Part shown: in pieces, positions 23,698 through 36,378 of the stretch
How the letters are laid out: each line of letters starts with the position of its first letter
Position numbering within the stretch: the stretch's first letter is position 1
Origin: Monilinia fructicola
Taxonomy: Eukaryota; Ascomycota; Leotiomycetes; Helotiales; Sclerotiniaceae
Length of the DNA stretch: 64,000 nucleotides
Assembly: GCA_008692225.1 (NCBI GenBank)
Contig: VICG01000015.1
Span: forward strand, 1,071,001-1,135,000
Reading direction: 5' to 3'
The notes under the pieces: generated by a model
Told to the model about the DNA's origin: nothing
Databases searched by the model: none
The model's input: the letters and a program-made list of their open reading frames with translations, nothing else
Translations under genes and position numbers: made by a program

Positions 23698-26014
23698 TAC
23701 TCATTATACTCACTATCCTCACTATACTTCCATCAAAACCCCAAAACTCCATCACAACCTTACAACAATACCCTCACCTAACCCTACCCAACCCTAACCA
23801 CACGGAGAATTAAATGACCTACCCACCCTTCCCAAACGCGGATCCGGAAACCCCTTATCCAAACATGCCGAGATTGTGATACCCGCGCGCGCGCGCGTGC
23901 GTGCATGCGTGCGTGCGGCCCTCCCTCGCAACGTACTCGAAGGGAGGTGGTCGGTAGGGAGGGAGGCTTACTCAGGGATCAGAAATTGGAAGTTGGAGAT
24001 GGTGGGTGGAAGGTGGTGGGTGGTAAGCTGGGTAATTATTCGAGGGTATTATTACTCCGTACAGTAGTGATTCTGTCAGTTGGGGTCGGGTCAGATGGAT
24101 AGCCCGTTGTAACTACTCGGTGGGCGGTAGGGAATTATTAGTCGATCGACGGAGTGGCTGTACTGTGGATGGGGGTTTGGGACCATGTTTAGATGGGGCG
24201 GGTATGGAGATGGGGGTTTTGGGCGAGGATTGGAGAGTTGATGATACTGTAAGTACCGTGAGGGCAGCGCAGTCCAGTGCAGTACAGTGGGATGACCATC
24301 CCACGCCTGGACTTGAGATCAATGCGGAATTGGCGGAAAGGCACGAACTCGGAACTAGAGATTTGGAGAGCGAGGAGGGAAGTTCCTTGTGGGAACGTGG
24401 GAGGTTCACGTTGGGGCGCTCCGAGTTCGAGTACGGATACGGAGGGATGGATGGGGAGTACCCCGTAGATGCTGGGATAGAGAGGAGGGGCTCCGCAATG
24501 GGATTCTTGATGGGACGAGAGTTTTTCCCTCGTGGTGGAGAGGAGGGGGTGGAGATGGGATGGATGAGATGGGACAGGATAGGAGGTGATAGTCGAACTC
24601 TCCTCTTTTGACACCTGATGAATACCAATCTACCTACCTACCTACCTACTGCAGCAACAAATATTTGAACCCAAACTAACACTGTTATTGATCTTCGCAA
24701 TCCATGGGCAAAGAAGATTATGATGGAAATTATCATGGATCATGTACGGAGTAGAGAACGATGTCTAGATTTCTTGAACGCTCGGGCTGTAGAAATCGTC
24801 GCCATTATCGTGGGGCTCGCTAGTGAAATAAATCACCGAGGTGGAATATACTGCAGCTAAAATGCCCTGACGTGCATCTTTATTTTAAGGTGATGGATGG
24901 GCTAGGCCGGGGGGTGGTGATTGATATTCCATCCATGGAAATTATCCGGTCGATTGAATATGAAGCACAGTAGTGCATACAGTATAACTATCTATATCCC
25001 ACACACAACCCGCAAACCATCATCAGAAAACCATCCATCCATCCATCCATCCATTTATCATCTATCATCCCCAACCCCTTACCACCCCGAACCCCCCAAC
25101 AGAACAATCACCGCTCGAAGGTCGAACTCATCAAACGCTACCTACCTCTGATATAAAACCCATCCATCCATCCATCCATTCCTTCCCTCAACCGCAAAAT
25201 CAACCTCCAACTTCAAACCTCCTCCTTAGTACATACCTCCTTAGGACTTACAAAACCCAAAACATCCACCCACCAACCTACCTACCTAGGTACCTATCTA
25301 ATAGCCACCCGCCCAAAACCTCGATTCCCCATCCCCAACAAAGCATTCTACTCTGTAGATTACAGTAAGTAATCTTACAGCAATAACAAGAAAACCATCC
25401 CCCACCTCCCCAACACCGTCGAGTACGGAAATGCAATCTTACAATACAAACCTATAAATAAACACCCCGCCATTCCTCTCTATATCCATATCAGTCTCGT
25501 ATACCCATCCATTTGTTTTCATTGTGTGCTTTCTGTATTTATCTCTTGAGTTTGGTGTATTTATATCTATATCTATATCTATATCTATATCTATATCTAT
25601 GTATATGTATATGTATATTGATCTATACTCTGTACTTGACGTTTTGTTGTGCTGTTAGTTAGTCAGTTGGGCCAGGCTAGGCTAGCTATTTGGTTTATGT
25701 ATGTAATATATATACTAGGTATATACACAAACACCTCATCTTAAACCAACCGGTGAATATAAATAAAAACTATAGCACACTCGGTCAGTAGGTAGGTAAC
25801 GTTAGTGAGTATACTTTTAGGGAGTTGGGAGGTATGGAATAGAGGGAGATGGATGAATAGATTATATATAGATGAAGAGAAGGAATACAAGCGTCTCCGG
25901 GCTGTCCCTCTAAATCCTCACGATAATTATACAATACTTGTTTATACCTAATATACCTAATATACCTAATATACCTAATATACCTAATATACCTAATATA
26001 TATATATATACATA
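23698..26014. other. Intergenic with simple repeats, no gene recognised
   Basis: Contains an alternating purine-pyrimidine stretch CGCGCGCGCGCG plus GTGC repeats (23884-23917), CATC tracts (25027-25060, 25160-25180), a TATATC hexamer array (25557-25602) and about six copies of ACCTAATAT (25947-25998). Open frames on both strands at 24113-24628 overlap each other and read as Ser/Pro-rich or Gly/Arg-rich protein of no known family. They are probably a consequence of G-rich + strand DNA. Exact TACTCCGTA/TACGGAGTA words occur at 24053-24061 and 24745-24753. Confidence 0.5.
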
Positions 26015-26267
26015 CTTGGTGTTGTTTTGGGTCTATGCCAGGGCTAAAATCTACAAAAATATTATATCTTCTAAATTCTTTTTTATATATTATAAAAACT
26101 TTTATTTTTAAGAATTTAAATATACTAAACGTTTATTTTTTAACGTAATAATACTATAAAGCATTATTTGTAATTTTTAATTGATTCGTTAATTTATTAT
26201 CATTTTTTAAAATAAATTCCGTTTTTAGTTAATTTTTCTCCCGGCATTGACCCAAAACAACGCCAAG
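26015..26267. mobile_element. Small TA-flanked inverted-repeat element, copy 3
   Basis: Third copy, 253 bp, TA at 26013-26014 and 26268-26269. Ends CTTGGTGTTGTTTTGG and CCAAAACAACGCCAAG. The interior aligns with copy 1 throughout (TCAAAA/CTAAAA, AAACGTTTATTTTTTAA, GCATTATTT). Confidence 0.88.
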
Positions 26268-26356
26268 TAGATCTAATTTTACCTATTCTTCTACACTCCG
26301 AGTTCCAGCATCATAAAGCCACCACCCACTCATTCACGCTAAGCTCGCATATTAGA

Positions 26357-26440
26357 ATTAGCATTGGCATTGGCATTAGCATTAGCATGAATATTAGCAT
26401 GAATATTAGCATGAATATTAGCATGAATATTAGCATGAAA
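26357..26440. repeat. ATTAGC / GCATGAATATTA tandem repeat
   Basis: A GCATTG/GCATTA hexamer stretch followed by about four copies of the 12-mer ATTAGCATGAAT. Read on the minus strand it gives Met-Leu-Ile-Phe repeats, without other coding evidence. Confidence 0.85.
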
Positions 26441-29400
26441 ATCAACATCAGAATCAGAATTAACATCGAAAAAAAAATAATCAAAAGATGAAGATCTTCA
26501 GCATCTAAGACTCGCTTCTTGGTTAAAGAAATGAAATAACCAACCCAAACCAACCCACGACAGCAAAACTTCTTCAAAAATACCATCCAACAACTATCAT
26601 AAATCCACATGCAAGAACCTTTGCATTCTGATGAGAAACGTCGGGAGCGTGAAGGCTTGGTGTGGATTGATGGGGATACTGATGTGCAATTGTTGATTTT
26701 GGTCCACCAGGTCTGGGGTCTGGGGTGTAGATTGTGAGGAAGCCATTATTTGAAACTCGAGGAACGAAGAGCCTCGGGCCTTGAGCCTCTTCTTCATCAA
26801 AATCACAGCAAATGCCCCAGCACCCTGCCAAAGATAGACAAGAGAAACGCCCATGTTATAATTGATACCAGCAGTCGATTTCAGTCTTCAGGACACGACA
26901 AGGGACGGCGAAACAACGATTGTGAATCATCAGGTCATTCAGCCAACATCCAGTGTCGCCGATCTAAGTCTTCACGATAGCGTCATTTGGAAAACGCACT
27001 AGGCTCTAACGGCCAGAGTCTAGCGGAGTCAAGAGATGAAAGGAAGAATCAGGACGGGGAGATTGCGAGAGGGACGTGTGAATTGTAGCATGACGACTTC
27101 TAGCTTCTGTATTTCTGGTGTAACTTGTAGGCTATTGTTGACCGAAGGATAACGTCACTATTTTGATGTGTGTTTTATTTCATGGGCCTGTGGATATAGA
27201 GAATGTAGGCGAATCACGCTGCTAGCTTTGTTTGGCCCGAGAATCTCAATATGGAGGGCTATCCCATTTCGTATCCACCTGGTAGATCTTTGAAATCCCG
27301 AAACGAGGGTCTGCTTTGTGGAGGATCTGTCATTCTTCGAGATTTCGCCTAAGCGAATTGTGTGCGGCATGCTCGGCATAATCGATCGACCATAAAACTA
27401 GTACGTTGGTCAAGCCTGGGACTCGAAGATTGTGGATTTTCAGTTACACGGGGCATTGGCGGGAGTTGCAGCGGTTGCAAATTCAAAGGGAAGCGGGATG
27501 GTGAGAAGTACACCCAAAGTCTTATTCATGATACCCTCCTGTCAGTCTCCATCGCAGCGTGGAATTGCAACCATACTTATGAGATCAATCAAGGAAACTC
27601 CAGCAAAATAGGTATATATCAGCTACAACAATGGAAATGCTAAAAATTTCATGTTCTTGAAGAATCACTTGTTCAGTGATAATTCCTTCAAGCTATCATC
27701 TCGCATCTAGGAAGCATCTAGGATTCACCAGAGTCACCAGTTGAATGACCTAGCCGGAAACCTTGATCACGCACTATACTTATAGGATGATAACACCACA
27801 TACTCGCCACCCACCGAGAGTCGATAACTTCTCGACAATAGTTTGAATGGAAGCGCAGGAAAAGTTCACGGATAACAGAAAAATCATGGTCCTATGAGTC
27901 ACTCATTCAACGACGGCACGTGATCTAATCCCACAGATAATTCTAATGGGGAAGTGAAGGGGATTCGAAAAACTGGAATAACTAAAAATTGCATGACTCC
28001 AACGGATTCCTCAGTCTTGCAGCTTGCTCCCCCAAATACTCGAAGAGGTTGCAAAATGTGATGCGTAAGTTAAATCATCATCTCCGAAAAAGCCTCATTG
28101 CGATGGACGACTTGATGCCCCCAACAGCATCCTCAAACTTCAATGATGAAATAGAGGATCGTAGAGCTAGCTGGTTGATTTTGATTTTGATCTTAAACAG
28201 GGCAAAGATCTCTCCTAATCATTGAAATTACCTGCGCCAACAGATAAGGGCGGCAAAATGGCTTGTCTCCTCGTGCATTTTTATGGCTAGGGCCATATCA
28301 CCTAACTACCGAACTGGCTACCTACGTGACAGGAGCTACTCGTTTATCGAGCTTGCAGCGAGGTATATATCCTTATCTTGCGATATAGTTGGACTTACAA
28401 GTAAATTGCTCTTGCAGTAAGCTATGAACCACACCTCGCCGAGCCCATACAAGTGGCCCCTAACAGATAATCCAATTTGGAGTTCCGTTGAAACTATGCA
28501 GCAGCTATGTATCAAAGTATTAGACATCCGCTACATCTCTAGATAGTAGGTGAAAGTGTAGCATAATTATACCACCGGGTATATGCAGAGGAAGCCGATG
28601 AGAAAAGCATGACGATTTCATGTAACAGCCATCCTTAGTCACCGCCAGGTAGACAGCCCTAGACACTGGTACTATAGACTCGCTAGACATGAGCTAAACA
28701 TCCGTAAGGGTCGACTTGCTATGTAATATCACCCCATAGAATTGACCACGGCAAGCATATTATACCAAACACACGCTCGTCACATTGACTTGGATGTCCA
28801 CCTCAAATGCCACGATCGGTATGTTTTTCCAAATGACCAATGAAGAGTTGAACAGGGCTCCTGGATCTGGGGTTCCAACCATGGAGAAGCTGGGGCATGT
28901 CTTTATTTACAAGCTCCTTGCTTTATGTCATGCTCTTGACCATCGCCATCCTTGAAGCCTTGTTTGCAAGACCAACTCCGCCCATCATCTCGTCTGTAGC
29001 CCTCACATCAAGGATACCAGGCGCCAAAATTGATGAGTTCAGATGGTACTATATGCAGTTCCTTCGGCCATTTCATAACGCACTTGATACACTTTGTATA
29101 GGAACACTATAAGACCGTGGGAGTTTTGGATCGTCCGTCAAGACATGACGCATCAGTTGCAAAGCCCGAAGATGGGAAAAGGCATGAAGTGGATGCTTCG
29201 CATTATCCAGTGCCACATAAGCTATCGTGCGAAAACACTTGTGCCCTGTATCTTTCTTTGCAGTAGAAAGCACGTTTGCGAAACAAATACACCCACCGGA
29301 AACATATCATCTCTTTCCGCCTGAAAGAAGACCCCTTGCATCAAACTCGAAATTTGTCACTCGAGGTAGTATCGTGAAATGGTGCTTGATGTGGATATCA

Positions 29401-29796
29401 CACAAAGACTACCGGTTGCTATCGTAATAAGCATAGCAGGAGGGATATGAATTCTCTTGAAGTTCAGATGTATGTTCAAGGAATTGTGGGGATCGCCGAA
29501 CCCAGCCTACTCAGAATCTTGGTTCTGTGGGAGATTTCTAGTGTAAGGGTTGGGCACTGATGTAAAAAGTTGGAGTGTGATCATCCAATGCACTTCATAA
29601 TCAATTGTTACAGACGTAGCCTCAATAAAGACCAGACTAACGCTAGAGAGACCGACCAATTCGCTCTCATGAGATTCTTACGATCGCTGTGAATCTCAAT
29701 GACAAAATCAGTGTTTCGACCAGATACTTGATGGATAGCAAGAATATATGGAACGACGATTATGCTTCAAGCGAATATCACAAGTCCAATGCTTTC
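26441..29796. other. Gene-poor stretch, no gene recognised
   Basis: Normal base composition but only short, unrelated open frames on both strands. None shows a family motif I can trust. The longest runs (26597-26854 minus, 28897-29427 plus in two frames) lack splice-joined continuity. It may hold heavily decayed genes. Confidence 0.45.
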
Positions 29797-30861
29797 CTAC
29801 TTCCTGAAAGCCCTCATCTCCCGTCTCCAAAAGCCTGTAAAATCCATCGTAGCGACATTAATGTCCAAATCCTTCAATGCCTTGGTAGACAAATGACAAT
29901 CATAAGGTCTCTGAACACTAGCATTGGGATCATTGCCCTCAGTATTAGCCACCATCCCATCCAGCGGCAGTCCCAAAATCTCCGCAAAAAGTTGACAAAT
30001 CTCATATTTTGTAAATTTGTCCTCAGAAGAAAACTGTAAGATTCTTGGTAAAGAGGATGGATCTTTGCTTTCGAGATATTTGTTCGCGACATCGACGAGT
30101 ACTCGTCCTACATCTTCTGTATTGGTGGGATAGCGAAGAGCCCAGTGATCCATTTTGATGGCAGCATCTTTTTCTTGTGCTTGCCAGACTGACTTTATGA
30201 GAACTGAGACGGCACTTTCTTCAGGTTCGCCTTTTCCGTAGAGGACGGGAACTCGCAAAATGACTCCCAGACCCGATTTACCTGCTTTCTCATATTCTGC
30301 CAGTACTGCTTTCTCGCCCTCATATTTTGTTTCGCCGTATAGATTGGGAGGATTCGCGGGATGATCTGCTTCGTAGGGTGCATCGCCTTCGGTTCCAGGG
30401 AATACATAATCAGTTGAGATGTAAATAAGGAGGATCGATTGTGCGGCACAGAATTTTGCTAATGACGCAGAGGCAGCTATATTGAGAGCGCGTGTTCCTT
30501 CGGGGTCATTATCGCATTTATCGGGGAATCGGTTTGCTGCACCTGCAACCGCAAGTTAGTATTGATGACGATGATAAAACAGTGACCGGGATAAGAACTT
30601 ACAATGGACTACAACTTGAGGTCTTCAAATTTCCTGCCGTCAGTACTGTCTTGGACATCATGGAAGTGTGTGACATTACTTGGACTCATCCAGCACCTTT
30701 GAAACTTCTGATTCGGAACCCAGGTCTACCTTAAGAATGGTAGGAGGCTTTGCGCGTGAGAATCCAGTGCCGACTACATTCCAACTTTCTCGATCAAATA
30801 CTTTGAGAACTTGTCTGCCAAGTAAACCTGTTGCGCCAGTGATGAGTGCTGTCTTCGTCAT
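29797..30861 (-). CDS. NAD(P)-binding RmlD / MAT2B-like protein
   Basis: Three exons: 30861-30680, a 20-nt micro-exon 30622-30603, and 30542-29797; introns are 57 and 60 nt with GT-AG ends. Summed exons give 315 codons plus stop. The product is a short-chain-dehydrogenase-fold protein. It has Gly-Ala-Thr-Gly-Leu-Leu-Gly near residue 8 (dinucleotide-binding loop), Cys-Ala-Ala-Asn after the micro-exon, Ser-Thr-Asp-Tyr-Val-Phe, and Tyr-Gly-Glu-Thr-Lys-Tyr-Glu-Gly-Glu-Lys (the YxxxK catalytic pair). Length and motif order match the RmlD substrate-binding family. Fungal members resemble both dTDP-4-dehydrorhamnose reductase and the regulatory beta subunit of methionine adenosyltransferase; which role applies cannot be read from sequence. 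No signal peptide, presumably cytosolic. It is the only intact gene between the transposon island and the decayed cluster. Confidence 0.88.
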
Positions 30862-33060
30862 GATGAATATATAGTTGTGGTCGTGGTGTATTGAGATGGG
30901 GGTGCAGTTGGATTATCAACAATGGTATTGTTGTTCCTCAACCCTCGTCATTTGTTGAATGACGTTGAATTCTAACAAAACTTGAATTGATTGCATTTTT
31001 ACGATACCATTGACTCGTTACATGGGAATATTTGTTAAGAGGTTCCAAGGTTCTTTCCAATACTGCTGATTCTGATAACTCTCGAGTTCAGTGATACCAA
31101 GACGGAGGTTGTATTCGCCTTATCCTACTCCTACTCGAGTGCCTAGTGCACTCAACACCATTCACTCACTATTAGAATCAGCCAGTATCAGCCAATATCA
31201 CTCAGCATCAGTAAGCACACACAGCACGCACAGCACAGCAGATTAAATAATTTGCTCTGTTCAGTCCAAGTAAGTCGTCTCATTCAGATCCAGCGCATAG
31301 ATTTCTTCGAAGGTTGTCCTTTGTCCTTCTTCCTCTTCCTCTTCCTCCTCCATTTTCATCATCCACACACATTTTTACCTCTCCAATCCCTCCTTCAATT
31401 CTTCTTCACGTCAACCTGCCAGAAGCTGACCGCAATGAAAAACAATAAATAAAATCTCTTTCAGAGAAGATGTTTGGTTCCAAAGATTCCCAGGCCAGCC
31501 GAAGCCAACCTGGAGTGGTCATGGTTATAGTTTTCAACTAGCAAAAACGCAATCTCGGACGAATCCTCACTGATATGCGTAAAACCCATGCACTAAGATG
31601 AAGAAAAAAGGAGGGAATGTCAAGGGAGAGCCGAAGACTTTATAGAGTTTTCACTAGCGGGAAATCGGGGCTGGTTGCTGCAAATGGTACAAACTTGGCT
31701 ACATTAGGCTTAGTGATGATATCGCACGTGCTGTTTCATGGCTATTTGAATCTGATTAACTTTTTGGTACGGTAAGAGCTCCTGGTGGTCATAATTTGAT
31801 CAATACCCAGGCAAGGTTATCATTTATGCAATGAGTCAAGACTCAAAACTGTGGCGGCCCCTTTGACTTCATTGATTCTTCATGCATCCTTCCTTCTTGA
31901 GTATCCTACTGTCAAACCATTTGGTTTGAAAATGTCAACTAGAACTATTGACAAATCAATGCTTTGAGAGTCTTCACCCATGGCCAAATACATCACGCTC
32001 ATCTACAATTCCATCGATCAAGCTCAAGGAAATTGATCCGATATGACTTTGTAATAGGGGTGTAACTTGACAGGCCTCTCAATCTGGAAGAGATATCATT
32101 CAAGTGTTACTGATGCCTTCTTCGGGGAGGATTATCTAGATGAGCATTTCATGGCTTTTACATGATAGTTCTTCTACAAAACAACGATGATTGCGTAGTT
32201 GCATTTCTCATCATGTAGCAGAGAGCTGTATAGTTCAAAATAATCTTCCTTGCCGTGGACAAGATAACAAGATTAGATGAAGACCTGGCGTGAAGCTTCA
32301 TGACCAGGTTCTTTACTGCCATTCTTCCGCTCTTCCCACCAATAGAATATGCCCCAATCGAGCTTGAGGATGATGAGGGTATATTGGGGTAGAACGTGGA
32401 TTTGAAATCACATTATTCCAAAAGGATGCCATGATGAAGCACAATTGACAATGATAGTCACGCAGCTTTCGGCAAAATTCTTAGTTCATTCAGTTTATTT
32501 AAAGTCTCAATCTACAATAGGGATCTGAAAGGGTATACTTACGCACGAGCCGTGACCTCAATTCCAGGCCGTATCAATATTTCGGTATCTGCTAACTCGG
32601 CAGTACGTTGCTGTAGGGCTTGCAACGAGCGCCCTAGACGAAAAACCACCAGGAACATTCAGACATCAGAGATCAATTTCATTCCTCACAATATCATGAG
32701 AAGAGAGCCAAAAGCAATTCTTATTTTTCTCTTGAAATTCAGTTGTATACCAAAAATTACAGGTAGCGGAACTATGAACAGCTCAAGGTCTGTAGTGACT
32801 GAGATATGCATCCTGCATGGGCAGAATGAACACAATCTTTGCATATATTCCGGTACATTAGTATCCCAGTGCTTTGAGTACGGGGAGCGCTTCAGGCGAT
32901 GGCTAATGGTAATTCAACTCAATAAAGCAGTGTAACGGCAAGCACGGTATAGCATGAGCAGCGCAGCCATTCATTCAGGTAGAACACTCGCAGATAGAGA
33001 AATATGATCGTTGCGATGTTGAATCCGAATGTAGCAGAGGAGAGAGCGTCGAATGCAAAC
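30862..33060. other. Intergenic, no gene recognised
   Basis: Upstream region of the RmlD/MAT2B-like gene (CT-rich tract near 31318-31350) followed by DNA with short open frames only. A + frame at 32552-32935 lies just upstream of the oxidoreductase pseudogene and could include its ruined N-terminus, but I see no motif in it. Confidence 0.45.
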
Positions 33061-34092
33061 TTGCGCTAGTTATGAAAAAGTATTTAGATTCAAAAGTGAA
33101 CAATGTGTTCATCGGTGTTGGCAATTCATGGGGTAACGTCTGCAAAGTACTTAATGGCAAGGGTCTTGGTATCATTGGTGGAAGGTTGTCTACTATTGGA
33201 GTTGGTGGATTGACTCCAGGGGGCTAGTTGAATGCAAATTTCTCCCCATGCGTCCACCCCCTTTCAAGTAGTACATATCTGATATTTCCAGGTGGTTTCT
33301 CAATTTTCTCTACAAAAAGACGGTTTTTTGTGACAAAGTGGTGAACTTCGAAGTTGTTCTTGGCAGCTGGAGAGATAGTGCAAGCCAATAATACATCAAA
33401 ACCCGACCTTTTTATCGCCCTGAATGGAGGATCTAACAAATTTGGTGTTGTGACAAAGGTTGACATCCCAATCCTTGAACGAGGCCAAAGGCGAAGCAGT
33501 TCCATCCTCTTCAACAAATCCGCATACGCCTTGCTCATCCAATCCTTTTATGATTTTAATTTTTGATTCCAATACAGATGAAAATACACACGTAATGGTG
33601 TCAAGCACCTGGGTTGGCGGCGGAATAGGCGAATTGGCCGCGGCAAATCTTTACCATACCATTCTCAATACAAACCCTCCATTACTAAAGCCTTTTGCGG
33701 AGGCCCAGCCACAGATACAGAGCACTCTGCGCAATGATTCAACGCTTGGATTCGCAGTGGGGCAATCCACCTATGCTACGGACGCTGATCGACAATGGTT
33801 CTTCACCACAAGTTTCCGAGTTGATATGCAGCTAATATTCGACCCTCATCAACTATGGCTAGATGCTGTCTCAGGCATGAATGATGCAGGTCTTTCGATT
33901 GCTCTTGTATATCAACCCATTGCAAAAGGCACCATATTCAATCCATCGAAAGCCGGGACTAATTCCCTCAGCTTGGATGAATCCGATGAACCACTGGTTG
34001 TTTGTCTTTCAAATGATGTAAAGACACGCATCTAATTATGCAGTCTCTGCGGCAATGCTTAAATTAATTGCGAAAATCCGAGGCCCTGGCCG
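33061..34092 (+). pseudogene. FAD-linked oxidoreductase pseudogene (FAD_binding_4 / BBE type)
   Basis: Pieces of one protein are spread over different + frames. At about 33069-33230 the FAD-binding core reads Gly-Val-Gly-Asn-Ser-Trp-Gly, then Gly-Ile-Ile-Gly-Gly-Arg, then Gly-Val-Gly-Gly-Leu-Thr-Pro-Gly-Gly. At 33335-33480 it continues with Val-Val-Asn-Phe-Glu-Val-Val-Leu, a one-base frameshift near 33359, then Ala-Ala-Gly-Glu-Ile-Val-Gln-Ala-Asn and Leu-Asn-Gly-Gly-Ser-Asn-Lys-Phe-Gly-Val-Val-Thr. A further shift leads into 33550-34092, a middle domain with Tyr-Gln-Pro-Ile near 33910. The extreme N-terminus and the C-terminal berberine-bridge segment are missing. Intact relatives are secreted or cytosolic oxidases that often sit in secondary-metabolite clusters. 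Same strand as the MFS and P450 relics downstream. Confidence 0.85.
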
Positions 34093-36048
34093 CAAAGCGA
34101 AACTTGAGTTCTGAGCTCTGGGTATAGATTTCTTGGTTATGCGTTAAGTGGTCAGAGAGTGATTGAGGGCGATGGTAAGCAAAGCATCATGAGATCGAAG
34201 AGGACAAGTGAATTGTACGGCTCGACAAAACTCTTTCTGGAAAGGGTGTTAAAATCAGCATCGTAGACGATTAAAGTTGGAAATGGGCCTGTAACCAATG
34301 TTTCAATGCGAGCATCAATCTCAGCTTCAATACAAATTGATTCTCGGCCGTGTTGATCCGATACAATGTTTTTTTAAACACCAATATAATGGTCATCTCC
34401 ATCCTAACCTAGCATATAGGTCCCGCGTCGGCTGAAGATTATATTGAGCTGCAAGTGCCCCATCTCCATACTCCGGTGGGTGCGGCTCTTTATTGCTTAC
34501 ATCGGCGGATCCTAGTCGTTGTATACTCCGAAGGGACTTGGAACTCGACAAGGATTTGCTTCGCGGGGGTGTTATTTCAGTGGCTCGATATCATAGTGAT
34601 GCAGTACGAACGATAATAGTATTTTCATCTCGTGCACCTCGAAGAAGCAATCAGGATACGCGTGACAATCATACCCAAATGGAAAAAAGTGGTCGAAGAT
34701 ACAAGTCGGCGATAACTTCTTCGACTTAGCTAGCTTGCTAGCTTCATCGCTCGCACTCCCGTTTTGTCATCTATGTCTATGTTGGTGATTCGGGCGATAC
34801 TAATCTCAAGCGAGTGGGAGGAGGGAAGTGCATCAGAGCATGTTGAACCATATGGAACAGTGGGTCATGACGCGCTTGATCTATTGCTACAGAGAGCCGA
34901 ACTTCCTTTGGAGAATTCTGTGTCTAATTGCTACTCTTTCGAGTGTTCATTCTGTCCTTCTATCAATTTGCCCGGTTGCATATAGAAACACACGAGTAAA
35001 CATACACAATGCAGGTTGAGCAAAGATACGATTTTCTGCTCTTACGACAAGTTTCAAATATTCCTACGGTTTTCAACCCATTCGAGGTGTCCTAAGGAAA
35101 TTCTAGTCCCAGCAGCAATGCCTCTGCAAGATTTTCCGAAAAACAAGCAATTTCTCTCGTAAGCTGGTTTGGTCCAGCTCTGAAGTGGAAGCTATAATCA
35201 TAAAATCTTGTCATCGAGCCTATATCGCGTCATTCTGTGGAGGGGGACGTCGATATTTCGTTCAGTTCCATCGAAGATATCTCTGAGATGACTCAAAGGA
35301 GCATAATCATTGGTTCTGAGAACAGTGTTATACTGGCGTGCGGAATGCCTTTCTGGGAGAACTTATGGGAAGCATTTAGCACATGTGCACAATAAGGCGA
35401 TAGGATTCGAGCACCCTAAATATTCCTCAGCTAGGGTTTGTTGAACGAACTCTCCAGGGCTGTATAAAGATAGGGGATTATCACGCCAGAGTTCACATAT
35501 GCGGTCTCTACGTTGAACCAAGTTGTGCGATGCCCAGAAATTTTCTCTGCTAGCCTTCTTCACGAGGGCGTGTCAATGAAATAACAGATTGTGATGCCTA
35601 TGGCAGACTTGATCAGTATTCTGATAACTATGTTTATATACTGCCATCTCTAGGAGCTGGTATTCTAAGAGCGAACCATAGCCGAGAATTTTGGGTTTTC
35701 GAATTGCGAGGACTTAATTCCACAATGAGAATTGCCTGCTCAGTATATTCGGAGCGGCTTCGAAAGAAACAATTTGTAGAAGTATCCGCGGAGTATATAC
35801 GGGCCTCCCTGTACCTGATTTGGGTTGAAAATATCTTATACCCGATGATACAATAGTAGATACCTACATAACAAAGGCTGCATGTCACATAGTTCTAAAT
35901 CGAGGTTCTTAGCCGATCATTCGAGTTTGAAGTTGCTTAGTTTGTTTGCTTGAGTTCTGTTGGCTGACCTCGGATATATACTAGGTAGCTACTAAGAATA
36001 GACCAAACAGACCCGGCTCGTATTTCTTGCTTGATAGGCCCACATCAT

Positions 36049-36091
<43 letters not shown>

Positions 36092-36378
36092 TTTGTCGAA
36101 CTTACAAAACATGAGCCACTAAGTAGTTGTTGGTGAAGATCTACAGAGGGACTATTTCATGAGTAGATTTCTACAAAATTAGAGCAGGCTGCACAACGCA
36201 TTATGTAGTCGTATGTAGTCGAAGAACCACCCCGACTGAGATTAGTCTTCTCTATCCGTATTTTCCGAGTATGCTCTTAATTTTGACGATTTGAAGTTTT
36301 AAGCATCAACGACTAGGACTTCTACATTCTCAGGAACGAAGGAGGCCATTGTCAAGACTCCTCCACTAGTCTCTCGCA
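34093..36378. other. Gene-poor stretch between pseudogenes, no gene recognised
   Basis: Only short unrelated open frames on both strands. A (CT)n tract at 36052-36087 lies about 290 bp upstream of the MFS pseudogene start and probably belonged to its promoter. One stretch at about 35640-35880 reads as protein-like on either strand but has no motif I can name. The region may contain further cluster genes decayed beyond recognition. Confidence 0.45.

Noticed and set aside
23378..23813. Three overlapping + frames of 123-139 codons
   Set aside because: All are read-through of the 9-bp TATTTACTA array, which is open in every frame.
24113..24628. Long open frames on both strands (163-171 codons)
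   Set aside because: Overlapping frames on opposite strands in G-rich simple DNA; Ser/Pro or Gly/Arg composition, no motif and no splice partners.
27362..27643. Cys-x-x-Cys-Lys-x-Lys-x-x-Arg-Asp-Gly run suggesting a Zn2Cys6 regulator relic
   Set aside because: Only two of six cysteines are present and spacing downstream does not fit; too weak to call.
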